From Rhizocola hellebori (GTDB lineage Bacteria > Actinomycetota > Actinomycetes > Mycobacteriales > Micromonosporaceae), in NCBI RefSeq assembly GCF_016862955.1, contig NZ_BONY01000008.1, forward strand, positions 62,001 through 126,000: 64,000 bases of DNA. The letters are read 5' to 3'. A model generated the notes under the pieces. That model was not told where the DNA came from. It saw nothing but the letters and a program-made list of their open reading frames with translations, and did not search any database. Position numbers and translations under genes: made by a program. Shown piece by piece: positions 55,235 through 63,924 of the stretch (position 1 is its first letter; each line of letters begins with the position of its first letter).

Positions 55235-56254
55235 CTAGATGTCGGCGTGTTGCTGCACTACTTCGTCCACGGGCACGTCGCGCAGCGGCAGGTAGGGCTC
55301 AGAACGCGGCGGGAGGCCTGAAGCGATGGCTCGTTCTCGGGCCAATTCCGCGTCGAACTCGGCTCCAATTAGGACAGCGACATTCGTCAACCACATCCAG
55401 ACCAGGAAGATGACGACTCCGCCGAGCGTGCCGTAGGTCTGGTTGTAGGAGTCGAAATGTGAGACGTAGTAGGCGAAACCACCCGAAGCCGCCACCCACA
55501 CCAGGGTTGCCAGCAGCGATCCGGGGGTGATCCAGCGGAAGCCACCCTGCCGGGCGTTGGGCGCGGCCCAGTACAACAGGGCGACAAGGAGCCCAAAGGC
55601 GAGCGCCAGCAACGGCCATTTGGCGATGTCGAACGCCCGGATCCGTTCGGGGGCAATGCCCATCAGCTGACCCACCTGTGTGGCAAGCCGACCCGTGAAG
55701 ACCACCACCAGCGCACTGAACGCGAGGAACAACCCGGTGACGATGGTGATGAGGAAACGCAGCGGCAGTGTTTTCCAGGCCGGCCGGCCTTCGGGTACGT
55801 CGTAAATGGCGTTGGCGGCGCGCATAAAAGCGCCGACATATCCGGCTGCCGAATAGAACGCGATAACCAAGCTGATGGCGGCGACGATTCCGGCTTGCCG
55901 CCTGCTGGCCTGAAGGCTCGCTATCCCCTCGGTAATGATCTGCTGGGTGGGGCCGAACGTCATGCTCTCTATGCCCTCGATCACCGAGCTGGTGGCTGAC
56001 CCGCCGAACAGGCTCAGTCCGGCCACCAGAACCAGCATTCCGGGAAAGACCGCCAGCATCCCGTAGTAGGTCAGCACCGCGGCTCTATCGGTCAGATTGT
56101 CTTGTACCAGTTCACCGCCTGTGCGCCCCAAGGCACGCCACCTGGCCCGCCAGCTCAGCTCGGAGGGCCGGCTGGGACCCAACGCGAGCAGCCTGATCAG
56201 CCTGTCGCGATAGGCTTTTCCAGACTCACGGCTTCGTGCCATCTTCGCCGCCAT
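55235..56254 (-). CDS. YihY/virulence factor BrkB family membrane protein
   Basis: The product has 339 residues (ATG 56242 is a possible later start). Six helices. DNLTDRAAVLTYYGMLAVFPGMLVL, FMRAANAIYDVPEGRPAWKT and NQTYGTLGGVVIFLVWMWLTNVAVLIGAEFDAEL (parts) are the conserved YihY blocks. Function in bacteria is unsettled despite an old RNase BN label. The next gene on the strand ends 6 bases before its start. Confidence 0.92.
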   Translation of the reverse strand: MAAKMARSRESGKAYRDRLIRLLALGPSRPSELSWRARWRALGRTGGELVQDNLTDRAAVLTYYGMLAVFPGMLVLVAGLSLFGGSATSSVIEGIESMTFGPTQQIITEGIASLQASRRQAGIVAAISLVIAFYSAAGYVGAFMRAANAIYDVPEGRPAWKTLPLRFLITIVTGLFLAFSALVVVFTGRLATQVGQLMGIAPERIRAFDIAKWPLLALAFGLLVALLYWAAPNARQGGFRWITPGSLLATLVWVAASGGFAYYVSHFDSYNQTYGTLGGVVIFLVWMWLTNVAVLIGAEFDAELARERAIASGLPPRSEPYLPLRDVPVDEVVQQHADI

Positions 56255-56259
56255 CCTGC

Positions 56260-56838
56260 CTACTGGTGTTGCCCAGCCGGATGCGGCTGAACGTCTGATG
56301 ATGGTGCGATCGGTTCACCGAGCAGCTGCGGCACGAGCATCCGGAAGTGCGCGACGGCAAGCCGCAGTTGCTCGGCGGTCGCCTCGCCGCGGCGATTGGA
56401 CAGGCTGATCTGGTGGGCTTCGCGGTAGGAATCCAGAGTGGCGGCATGGTTGACCGAGGTCTGGGCCAGTTGCTCGTAGTACTCCCTGGCGGGATAGCCG
56501 AGCTCGGCGATCAGCTGGGACACCAGATCGTCGGCATCGTTGACAGCCTGTTGCGCAGATGTGGTCAAACGGCTGTAAAGCTCTTGCCATTTCACCGCAT
56601 ACCTCTCCCGGGCCAACGGTGACAGCTCGCTGAGGCCCTGGGTCGCGCGCTGCCGATACCGATCCCGTAGCTCCCGGTCGGCGGCCAGGCGGGTCTCGGA
56701 CTGCGCAACGACGCGATCGTATTCAGAGCCGGGCCGCGGCCGAGGCAAACGGCTCCGCCGCCACCACCAGACGCCCAGGGAGCACAACGCCAGGGCGACA
56801 AGCACGATCGCCAACACGGCCGATTGGGTTGATGACAT
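56260..56838 (-). CDS. membrane-anchored helical protein
   Basis: The product has 192 residues from ATG 56838 (GGAGG upstream). One N-terminal membrane helix (~6-26, VLAIVLVALALCSLGVWWW) and a cytoplasmic or exported charged helical region with KWQELYSRLTTSAQQAVNDADDLV, SYREAHQISLSNRRGEATAEQ (each in part) and LRLAVAHFRMLVPQLL. It resembles short actinobacterial proteins of unknown role seen near stress genes. It is probably co-transcribed with the YihY gene. Confidence 0.75.
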   Translation of the reverse strand: MSSTQSAVLAIVLVALALCSLGVWWWRRSRLPRPRPGSEYDRVVAQSETRLAADRELRDRYRQRATQGLSELSPLARERYAVKWQELYSRLTTSAQQAVNDADDLVSQLIAELGYPAREYYEQLAQTSVNHAATLDSYREAHQISLSNRRGEATAEQLRLAVAHFRMLVPQLLGEPIAPSSDVQPHPAGQHQ

Positions 56839-57021
56839 CGGGTACCTCCATTCACGCCGTGGGGTACCCGAACCGGCGTTTATCAACCAAGGTGCCAATT
56901 TTGCCTGGTCAATGCATTTTCCGCGTCGCGCGGGTTATCGTGGAGCTGCACCATCACCCGCCCCGGACCCTGGCGGCCGTCCGCATACCGTTGCGCCGCT
57001 CACCCGGAGGGTCCTATTTAG

Positions 57022-57990
57022 ATGGTTCTCGTTGACGCACCGAGGCAGGCATCGGCCACCTCGGCCAAACCGATGCTCGATCAGCCGCCACCGCGCTGGG
57101 CCATGGCAATTCTCATCATCGGGGTGACCGTGCCGTTTCTGGCCTTGCTGGCGGCTGTGCCGGTGGCGTGGGGCTGGGGCCTGTCGTGGCTTGATGTCCT
57201 CATCGGGGCAGTGTTCTATTTCGTCTCCGGCTTCGGGGTGACGGTCGGCTTTCACCGCCACTTCACCCACGGATCGTTCAAGGCCAAGCGGTGGCTGCGA
57301 ATAGCCCTGGCGGCGGCCGGATCGCTGGCAATCGAGGGCGCGCCCATCATCTGGGTTGCCGATCATCGCCGCCATCACGCCTACGCCGACCGCGAGGGCG
57401 ATCCCCATTCCCCGTGGCGCTACGGGGCAAGCGCGGCAGGAATTGCCAAAGGTTTGGTGTTCGCCCACATCGGCTGGCTGTTCCGGTTGGAGTCGTCCAA
57501 CCGTGCCCGCTTCGCGCCGGACATGCTCGCCGATCGGGACATCAGAATCGTCGACCGGCTTTTCGGACCGCTGGCCCTTTACTCGGTGCTAGCCCCGCCA
57601 CTGCTCGGTGGGCTGCTGACATGGTCATGGCAGGGCGCGTTGACCGCGTTCTTCTGGGCCACTCTGGTGCGCATCGCCCTGTTGCATCACGTCACATGGT
57701 CAATCAATTCGATCTGCCACGTCTATGGACAGCGGCCGTTCGCGACCCACGGCGCCGATCGCGCCACCAACTTCTGGCCGCTGGCCGTCATCTCTTTCGG
57801 CGAGAACTGGCACAACTCCCATCACGCTGACCCTACCTGTGCCCGGCACGGTGTTCTTCCCGGCCAGCTCGATCCCACGGCCCGCATCATTTGGCTGCTG
57901 GAAAAGGCCGGCTGGGCATCCGACGTGCGCTGGTCCGATCCGCAACGGCTGCGCCCACGGGAAACGCCAGCAATCACCCCGCCCTCATGA
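57022..57990 (+). CDS. acyl-CoA desaturase (delta-9 type)
   Basis: The protein has 322 residues from ATG 57022. Four membrane helices and the three histidine boxes of stearoyl-CoA-type desaturases: HRHFTH (~75), HRRHH (~113) and HNSHH (~258). GENWHNSHH in box three is diagnostic. It introduces a double bond into saturated acyl-CoA using di-iron and a reductase. It may alter membrane fluidity alongside the envelope genes around it. Confidence 0.93.
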   Translation: MVLVDAPRQASATSAKPMLDQPPPRWAMAILIIGVTVPFLALLAAVPVAWGWGLSWLDVLIGAVFYFVSGFGVTVGFHRHFTHGSFKAKRWLRIALAAAGSLAIEGAPIIWVADHRRHHAYADREGDPHSPWRYGASAAGIAKGLVFAHIGWLFRLESSNRARFAPDMLADRDIRIVDRLFGPLALYSVLAPPLLGGLLTWSWQGALTAFFWATLVRIALLHHVTWSINSICHVYGQRPFATHGADRATNFWPLAVISFGENWHNSHHADPTCARHGVLPGQLDPTARIIWLLEKAGWASDVRWSDPQRLRPRETPAITPPS

Positions 57991-58130
57991 TCACGTCCGC
58001 GTAGATGCACCAGTCGGCGCGGGTTATTGGAGTTGTGGGCCATTACCACCGCTGGTGGCGAAGGCTAGGCTGAGAGTTCGACCGTTGCTTCGTGCCGGTT
58101 TTGCCTTGCACCATCGAAGGACTGACTCAC

Positions 58131-58724
58131 ATGCCGACGTTTGTAGATGACCGGGTCGAGGGTTCTGCCAGGTTCTTCACCCGCATCTGCGAGGCGGCTG
58201 TTTCCGCGGTACGTGCGGATGCGGCTGGGTTGAGCCTGTTAGGTCTTCGCACCGGGGCAGCGATCACCTTCAGCGACGGCCTTCCCACCGACGATCTGCA
58301 GCAGCGCCTTGATCGCGTCGAGCAGGGCCCTGGCCACTATGCCGCGGCCCACGATTGTCTTGTCCTGATTGCCGATCTGGCCGAGCTTGAGCCTATGACC
58401 CGCTTTCCCGACTATGCGGCCATCGCCCTCATCGGGTGTGTGCGATCGGTCAGCGTGATCCCGCTGGGCACCGCGGCGGCCCGGTTGGGCACGTTGGAGT
58501 TTTACCGGTACTGGCCCCAGGCCCTGGCCGAGGAAGAGCTGGACGTGGCCGTCACGTTTGCCGCAATGATCACCGAGGTGCTATGCGCGGGGCCGGGTCC
58601 CCGCCATGGCGGAGTTCATTGGCCGGTGGACGTACAAACGCAGGAAGCCCCACCAAGTCCTGGCTTATCCGCCAGAGTCGCGACGCCGTCTCGACATCGT
58701 TGGAAGCCTGACTGGATTTCCTAG
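58131..58724 (+). CDS. GAF domain protein without ANTAR
   Basis: The product has 197 residues from ATG 58131. A single GAF domain (~10-155) has AVSAVRADAAGLSLL, LDRVEQGPGHYAAAHDCLV and VSVIPLGTAAARLGTLEFYR. The tail after ~160 is basic and disordered and does not form the ANTAR RNA-binding helices that follow in the two genes downstream. It may therefore have lost or never had ANTAR. Confidence 0.75.
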   Translation: MPTFVDDRVEGSARFFTRICEAAVSAVRADAAGLSLLGLRTGAAITFSDGLPTDDLQQRLDRVEQGPGHYAAAHDCLVLIADLAELEPMTRFPDYAAIALIGCVRSVSVIPLGTAAARLGTLEFYRYWPQALAEEELDVAVTFAAMITEVLCAGPGPRHGGVHWPVDVQTQEAPPSPGLSARVATPSRHRWKPDWIS

Positions 58725-59025
58725 GCTTGCCGGACCAATGGCCTGTCAAGCAACAGCGGCGAGACTGAACCCATGGCAACGTCTCCGTCGCTCAAACAGA
58801 TCGCGAGGCCGCAGTGCAGCTGTCCATCCCATTTGGACTATCAAGCCGCCTTGCGACCGCGCCGGCTCCGCGGTCACCATCGGTCTCGGGTGAGACGTGG
58901 TGCAGCGCTGGGCAGACCCGCACCTGCCCGATTGGGCGATGCTAAAGTGCGGCGTAGGGTCGGCGACTGCTGCCGGTCCGGCTACCTCAGCCCCGGTGGC
59001 GCGGTCCCGGCGGAAGGACCCAATC
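58725..59025. other. intergenic region, no gene supported
   Basis: About 300 bases between the ANTAR-less GAF gene and the small Cys peptide. Frames are open by GC bias but none has a ribosome site or a recognisable ANTAR segment. Confidence 0.5.
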
Positions 59026-59121
59026 ATGTGCACCACGAAGTGCCAATGTCCGATCACGTCCGCACCGGCTGGGCCACGCGACATGTTGTGGCCGTTGGCC
59101 ATCGGTGGAGCTCGTGGCTGA
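59026..59121 (+). CDS. 31-residue Cys-containing peptide, coupled to GAF-ANTAR gene
   Basis: ATG 59026 has GGAAGGAC about 7 bases upstream. The peptide opens MCTTKCQCPITSAP, then has GPRDMLWPLAIGG and ends ARG, with a C-x3-C-x-C cluster at the start. Its stop lies inside the start region of the GAF-ANTAR gene (GTG 59105 or GTG 59114), so translation could be coupled. It may be a metal-binding or leader peptide. No homologue known to me. Confidence 0.45.
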   Translation: MCTTKCQCPITSAPAGPRDMLWPLAIGGARG

Positions 59122-59839
59122 CGTCGTCCGGCATGTGGAAATGCTGATCGGTCAAGAACCTGCGGCCGATGGTGAGCCAGCCGGTGTCGCCGATGACATG
59201 CGGCGGTTGTGCGGTGCCGCCGCGCGAGCGCTATCGGCCAGCGGGTCTGGGCTTACCGTGATGGTCCAAGACGGCATGCGCGCGGTGACGGCCGCGACAG
59301 ATCCGGCCACCGAACGCCTCGAAGAGCTGCAACTGACGTTGGGCGAAGGGCCCTGTATCGATGCTTACGCGACGCGGCGACCCGTGCTGATCCCCGACCT
59401 CATCGCCGCGACAACACGCTGGCCGATCTACGTTCCGGCGGTGTACGCGAGCGGGGTGCGGGCGGTGTTCGCGTTCCCGTTGCAGATCGGCGCCGCACGG
59501 CTGGGCATGCTCGACCTGTTCCGCACCGAAACCGGCATGCTGTCCGCAGACGAGCTCACCCTCGCGCTCACCTTCGCCGAAGTCGCCGTCGCGACCCTGC
59601 TCGACGGCCATGACCACTCCCCTGTCGGCGACACCGGCGGCTGGCTGGATGATCCACTGGGCTCGCGGGCGGAGCTTTTCCAGGCCCAAGGCATGGTCAT
59701 GGTCCAGCTCGGGAGCAACCTGGCCGAGGCGATGGCCCGGATGCGCGCCTACGCCTACGCTCACGACCGCCGCCTGGGTGACGTCGCCCTCGATGTCGTC
59801 GCCCGCCGGCTCACCTTCGCACCCATTGAACGGCCATGA
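59105..59839 (+). CDS. GAF-ANTAR transcription antitermination regulator
   Basis: The protein has 244 residues from GTG 59105 (GTG 59114 possible). The GAF domain (~30-165) has ELQLTLGEGPCIDAYATRRPV and VFAFPLQIGAARLGMLDLFR. The C-terminal ANTAR (~195-240) has QAQGMVMVQLGSNLAEAMARM and RLGDVALDVVARRL. ANTAR domains bind paired RNA hairpins to prevent termination. The stop overlaps the next GAF-ANTAR start as ATGA. Confidence 0.9.
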   Translation: MELVADVVRHVEMLIGQEPAADGEPAGVADDMRRLCGAAARALSASGSGLTVMVQDGMRAVTAATDPATERLEELQLTLGEGPCIDAYATRRPVLIPDLIAATTRWPIYVPAVYASGVRAVFAFPLQIGAARLGMLDLFRTETGMLSADELTLALTFAEVAVATLLDGHDHSPVGDTGGWLDDPLGSRAELFQAQGMVMVQLGSNLAEAMARMRAYAYAHDRRLGDVALDVVARRLTFAPIERP

Positions 59840-60609
59840 ACGACCCGACTAGTCCAGGAAAGGCAAAGGCAGCCATGACTTCCACCATTTCCGCCGAACG
59901 ACTCGCCCGGGTGTTCGTCGAGGTCGCCGACACGCTCGTCGACGAATTTGATCTGATCGAATTTTTGCAGCTGCTCGCCACCCGCACCGCTGATCTTTTG
60001 GACGCCTCACCGGTCGGGCTGCTTCTAGCCGACCAGCGTGGGCGGCTGGAGTTCATGGCGGCCTCGGATGAGAACGTCAAGCTGCTCGAGCTGTTCCAGG
60101 TCCAAAACCAGGAAGGGCCGTGCCTGGAAGCGTTTCGCACGGGAGCTGCCGTGGTAAACGCAGACCTGGCCGAAGCCGGTGGCCGCTGGCCACGCTTCGC
60201 CCCACGGGCAGTGGAGGCCGGGTTCCGTTCGGTTCATGCGTTTCCACTGCGACTGCGGGCCGAGCGGATAGGGGCGATGAATGTGTTCAGCGCCAACGTC
60301 GGGGGGCGCCTTGCCGATACCGACGTGCAGATCGTGCAGGCGCTCGCGGACGTGGCATCCATTGGGCTGCTTCAGGAACGTGCCATCACCCGTGGGGAGT
60401 TGCTCACTGAGCAACTGCAAGGCGCGCTCAATAGCCGAGTCATCATCGAGCAGGCCAAAGGCTCACTCGCGCAGGCGCGGGGAATCAGCGTCGATGAGGC
60501 GTTCATTCTCATCCGCAGTCATGCCCGGCGTCACAACCTGCGCCTTGGCGACCTCGCCCAGACCATCATCGGTGATCCGGCCAGCGTCTCCGACCTGAGC
60601 GCCCAGTAG
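59836..60609 (+). CDS. GAF-ANTAR transcription antitermination regulator
   Basis: The protein has 257 residues. GAF (~35-175) with LVDEFDLIEFLQLLATRTADLL, FQVQNQEGPCLEAFRTGA and HAFPLRLRAERIGAMNVF (each a conserved block), then ANTAR (~195-245) with IIEQAKGSLAQARGISVDEAF and LRLGDLAQTII. A possible inner start is ATG 59875 (MTSTISAERLARVF). Tandem with the preceding GAF-ANTAR gene; the pair may sense related signals. Confidence 0.92.
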   Translation: MNDPTSPGKAKAAMTSTISAERLARVFVEVADTLVDEFDLIEFLQLLATRTADLLDASPVGLLLADQRGRLEFMAASDENVKLLELFQVQNQEGPCLEAFRTGAAVVNADLAEAGGRWPRFAPRAVEAGFRSVHAFPLRLRAERIGAMNVFSANVGGRLADTDVQIVQALADVASIGLLQERAITRGELLTEQLQGALNSRVIIEQAKGSLAQARGISVDEAFILIRSHARRHNLRLGDLAQTIIGDPASVSDLSAQ

Positions 60610-60619
60610 CGTCGGCCGG

Positions 60620-61612
60620 CTAGGTCCGATCGATGATCTGGTCGGTAGGTAGCCGCGGGGTGGACGGTGGCGTGCTGTCGGCCGAGTCGATCGTGCCCAA
60701 GCGCAGCACCAGGTATGGGTGGCCGACGCCGGCCACCAGGCGTTTCATGACTTCGCGGGTGGCAGGCACCTCGATGGTGGCGCTGAGCGGCAGCACGGTG
60801 ATCCCCAGCTCGGTCGCGGTGAGCCAGCCCGCCGAGAGCCCTTCGCCCGCGCGCAGCCAGTCGGCGCTGGTGTCGCCAGGCCCGTAGAGCATGACGAAGG
60901 TCGCCGTCTGGTCGTCTTCGGCGCTGACCTTCGGGGAGCCGTAGTTGCCGAAATTGCGACCGGGCATTGGTGATGCGATCGCGGAGTCCGCGACACCGGT
61001 ACGTTCGGGCCTGCCGCCGGCCCAGTAGGCAAGCTCGTCGCGCCACGGCGAATCCGGCAGCTGGGTGCGCCGAGCGTATTCAGCGGCGGCCGACAGCTCG
61101 TGTCGCTGATCGGGGTGCAGCAGGTACAGCCAAGCACCCTGCGCTTCCACGGACTTGGTGATCGCGGCGAGGTCGGCCGGTGCGACCGGGGCGCCGGTGA
61201 CCGGGCGGCGATCGGTCCGGCGGACGAGGATGGCTTGCATCCGTTGCACCGCAAACGAATCGGTCGTGCCACGTGCGATGCGCAGCTGGACGAGATGGTC
61301 GGGATCGGAGTGGTCGGAGGTCTGGAGTACCTTGACCTTCCAGCCGCTGGCCGCCAGCGCGACCCGTGCGTGGTGCAGCGCGGCCCCGCAACTCAGAGTC
61401 GCCAGCCGGGCGTCGGGATCGGAGATGGTCACGACCCGGCTGCGGTCCAGGTGGAGATCCAGGGTGCTGCCGGTGAGGCGCCACCGCCAGGGCCGCGTGT
61501 TGCGAATCGACGGCGCATATCCGGCTGTTTGCGCGGCCTGGAGCAACGCCTCGTTCATGGCCCGAAGCTCGGGGACGGCGCCGTTGATTCGGGACGGCAG
61601 GTAGGTCGCCAC
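60620..61612 (-). CDS. Acg-like nitroreductase family protein
   Basis: The product has 330 residues from GTG 61612 (AAAGGAC upstream). It matches the Acg family of flavin-binding nitroreductase-like proteins: AGYAPSIRNTRPWRWRLTG near the N-terminus, ATLSCGAALHHARVALAASG (~72), and LRAGEGLSAGWLTATELGITVLPL (in part). In mycobacteria Acg belongs to the DosR hypoxia regulon, but no clear DosR box is visible upstream here. The substrate is unknown. Confidence 0.88.
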   Translation of the reverse strand: MATYLPSRINGAVPELRAMNEALLQAAQTAGYAPSIRNTRPWRWRLTGSTLDLHLDRSRVVTISDPDARLATLSCGAALHHARVALAASGWKVKVLQTSDHSDPDHLVQLRIARGTTDSFAVQRMQAILVRRTDRRPVTGAPVAPADLAAITKSVEAQGAWLYLLHPDQRHELSAAAEYARRTQLPDSPWRDELAYWAGGRPERTGVADSAIASPMPGRNFGNYGSPKVSAEDDQTATFVMLYGPGDTSADWLRAGEGLSAGWLTATELGITVLPLSATIEVPATREVMKRLVAGVGHPYLVLRLGTIDSADSTPPSTPRLPTDQIIDRT

Positions 61613-62045
61613 GACAGGGTTGTCCTTTCTTGAACCTCACACCGGAGTCAGAGCCGTTTGGCGGCTGGGTCCACGGTTCTGCTGAAGCGCCGGGGATCGC
61701 TGGTCGTCGCCGCAGGGTCCGGGCGGATAGGACATCGACGATGCTCGTCAGCCACCACTGGCGGGGGCGCTGATTCCTGGCCCAACACTACGCGCATCCC
61801 GCCGGTCGGTGGACCGCTCGGCCGTCTCGCTCAAATCTGGTACCCGTGTGCCTAATATTCGGACAAACAACTCGTCGCCTACCACTTGCGGCAACCGGGC
61901 ACCGCTTGCTCGCAACGTAGGCCGCGGCTGCCGCGTTGTGTCGATATTGGACGCGCCGCTGCCACCCAGGTGATCTTCAGGAATCTGGGGCACAGTTGGC
62001 GCCCCATCCACAAACGACGCAGTTGTACGAGGAAAGGACCAGGCC
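61613..62045. other. intergenic region, no gene supported
   Basis: About 430 bases between the divergent Acg-like and DUF4193 genes. Frames lack ribosome sites. I looked for a DosR-type palindrome and did not find one. GAGGAAAGGACC just before 62046 is the DUF4193 ribosome site. Confidence 0.5.
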
Positions 62046-62339
62046 ATGGCTGCCAACACCGACTACGACGCCCGGCGGACCGTCATCGTCGAACCTGAAA
62101 CCGAAAGCTTGGATCTGCTCCAGGAGCGCCGGGCGACCCCGGCCGACGACCTGGCCAGCACGGAATTCGCCGACGGGTACGAGCTGCCCGGCTTCGACAT
62201 ACTCGATGAGGAGCTCACGACACAGGTGATCCCGATGCGCGCCGACGAATTCCGGTGCGGAAGCTGCTTCCTGGTTCTGCACCGCAGCCTCTACGCCACT
62301 GTCCGCAAAGGCCAGGACACCTGCCGCGACTGCGCCTGA
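62046..62339 (+). CDS. DUF4193 family protein
   Basis: The protein has 97 residues. It has the family layout: DYDARRT at the start, ELPGFDILDEELTTQVIPMR in the middle, DEFRCGSCFLVLHRS and TCRDCA at the end. The two Cys pairs suggest zinc binding. The family is actinobacteria-specific and resembles RNA polymerase-associated RbpA-like proteins in shape, but its role is not established. Confidence 0.93.
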   Translation: MAANTDYDARRTVIVEPETESLDLLQERRATPADDLASTEFADGYELPGFDILDEELTTQVIPMRADEFRCGSCFLVLHRSLYATVRKGQDTCRDCA

Positions 62340-62365
62340 GACAATCTCGCAGCGGTTCGCACCGG

Positions 62366-62422
62366 GTCGCGCGTGACAGACACCGAGTCGCGCGTGACAG
62401 ACACCGGGTCGAGGTGACAAGG
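62366..62422. repeat. short tandem repeat, 21-base unit
   Basis: GTCGCGCGTGACAGACACCG with one more base (A, then G) is repeated at 62366-62386 and 62387-62407, followed by a partial third unit GTCGAGGTGAC. It lies in the 90-base gap just before the adenylate kinase ATG at 62430. Confidence 0.85.
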
Positions 62423-62429
62423 TGCCCAA

Positions 62430-63089
62430 ATGCGCAAGTATGCGATCATGGGCGTGCAAGGGAGCGGCAAGGGCACCCAGGCGACGCTGCTTGCCCGCGA
62501 TCTTGATCTGGTGCACATCAGCGTCGGCGACATCTTCCGCTGGCATGTGCAGAACCACACCAAGCTCGGCGCGCAGGTGCGGCGCACCATGCGCCTGGGC
62601 GAGCTGGTCGACGACGAGCTGGTCGGATCCGTGGTCCGCCGTCGGCTCGACGACCACGACTGGAACTACGGATTCATCATCGACGGCTTCCCGCGCAACG
62701 CGGTGCAGGCCGAATTCTTCCTCGAAAGCTACGACATCGACGGCGTGATCCACCTCGACCTGCCCGACGACGAGGTGCGCCGGCGGGTCCTGGCCCGCCG
62801 CCTGTGCTCGCGGTGCGGGCTGGACTACAACCTCATCGCGCACCGTCCCGGCAACGAGTCTCGCTGCGACGTCTGCGGCGGCCAGCTGGTCAGCCGCGAG
62901 GACGACACCGAGGAGGCGCTGGCGACCCGCCTGCGCGACTACTACGCGAAGACCAATCCGGTGCTGGATCTGTTCCGGCGCAAGGAATTCGTCTTCACGA
63001 TCGACGCCCGGCCGGACAAGGTGACGGTGCAGCAGGCCATCCGGCAGCGCCTGAACCTGCCGCCCTACGTGAAGCCCAGCGACGGGTGA
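62430..63089 (+). CDS. adenylate kinase family nucleotide kinase
   Basis: The protein has 219 residues. P-loop GVQGSGKGTQ (~8), GDIFRWHVQNHTKLG (NMP-binding helix), GFIIDGFPRNAVQ, and a zinc-type LID with LCSRCGLDYNL and CDVCGGQL (four Cys), then TRLRDYYAKTNPVLDLF. It is full length and active-looking, and catalyses phosphate transfer between ATP and a nucleoside monophosphate. It is not in the usual secY-adk-map context, so it is probably a second copy. Confidence 0.92.
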   Translation: MRKYAIMGVQGSGKGTQATLLARDLDLVHISVGDIFRWHVQNHTKLGAQVRRTMRLGELVDDELVGSVVRRRLDDHDWNYGFIIDGFPRNAVQAEFFLESYDIDGVIHLDLPDDEVRRRVLARRLCSRCGLDYNLIAHRPGNESRCDVCGGQLVSREDDTEEALATRLRDYYAKTNPVLDLFRRKEFVFTIDARPDKVTVQQAIRQRLNLPPYVKPSDG

Positions 63090-63138
63090 AGCCGCTTCGA
63101 GCTAAAGCCGGCAGCCCCAGCAAATAGAACTCGCCGCG

Positions 63139-63924
63139 TCAGGGGTGTTCGGCATCGGCGGTGCGTTCCGGTAGCAGCAGCACAGCGCCGATGAAGAAGC
63201 ACACCGCGCCTACCAGGGTGCCCAGGTTGGCCCGCTGGGCGTTGCGCAGCGTGCCGGTCACCGGGTCGATGTAAGCGGCCACCGCGGAGACGCCGAACGC
63301 GATGGACCCGACCAGGTTGGCCAGCGTCGTCCACCACGACCACGATCTGGGACGCCACGCGAACCAGCCGTGGCAGACTTCGAACCACGCCAACCCGCTG
63401 GCCACCAGAAAACAGATCGAACCCAGCGCATCTGGCCGCCAGACATGCCGATGTGCGGCGTCCGCGCTCAGATTCGTCATCGTGGCGCTCGCGGTGCTGA
63501 CGTTGAAGTAGACCGTTCCGACGAGCTGTACCGCGGTTGCCCACCAATCGATGCGCCGTGGCTGCCAGACGAAGAAGCGCCGCCGCGACGGATTCAGCCG
63601 CGCGGGAGCGGCGTCGACCGCCTCCCGATAGGTGAGGAACGCGGCGGAGGTGAAGAACAGTGAGCCGGCAAAGAACGTGACGTTATCTAAATAAATCCCG
63701 GCGGCTTCCACGTACCAGGGCAGGGCTCCAAGCGCGAACAGCAGGGACCCTGCGGCGAACAAGACCGCAATCCACCAGCCGCGGACCTTTGGCGCCCACC
63801 ATGTTGAACCGGCCGATGACGCTTCGGTCAGATGCTTGCGGTGTCGGCGCGACTCCCAGCGCACCACGACCCCATCCGCCCGCACATGATCGACAAATGT
63901 CGCCACGACGCCGCGTCCATGCAT
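63139..63924 (-). CDS. polytopic membrane protein, YrhK-like
   Basis: The protein has 261 residues with about six helices in pairs: GWWIAVLFAAGSLLFALGALPW, DNVTFFAGSLFFTSAAFLTY, WWATAVQLVGTVYFNVSTA, LGSICFLVASGLAWFEV, WWTTLANLVGSIAFGVSAVAAY and NLGTLVGAVCFFIGAVLLL (each in part). The W-x-x-x-L-N-L-x-G-S repeated pattern resembles YrhK-type domains of unknown function. Charged N-terminus. Alone on its strand. Confidence 0.8.
   Translation of the reverse strand: MHGRGVVATFVDHVRADGVVVRWESRRHRKHLTEASSAGSTWWAPKVRGWWIAVLFAAGSLLFALGALPWYVEAAGIYLDNVTFFAGSLFFTSAAFLTYREAVDAAPARLNPSRRRFFVWQPRRIDWWATAVQLVGTVYFNVSTASATMTNLSADAAHRHVWRPDALGSICFLVASGLAWFEVCHGWFAWRPRSWSWWTTLANLVGSIAFGVSAVAAYIDPVTGTLRNAQRANLGTLVGAVCFFIGAVLLLPERTADAEHP

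Noticed and set aside
58897-59025. Longer version of the Cys peptide starting at 58897
   Set aside because: Only ATG 59026 has a ribosome site; the upstream part is not protein-like.
61613-62045. DosR box or small RNA upstream of the Acg-like gene
   Set aside because: No palindrome resembling the DosR motif and no convincing hairpin with a T tract was found.
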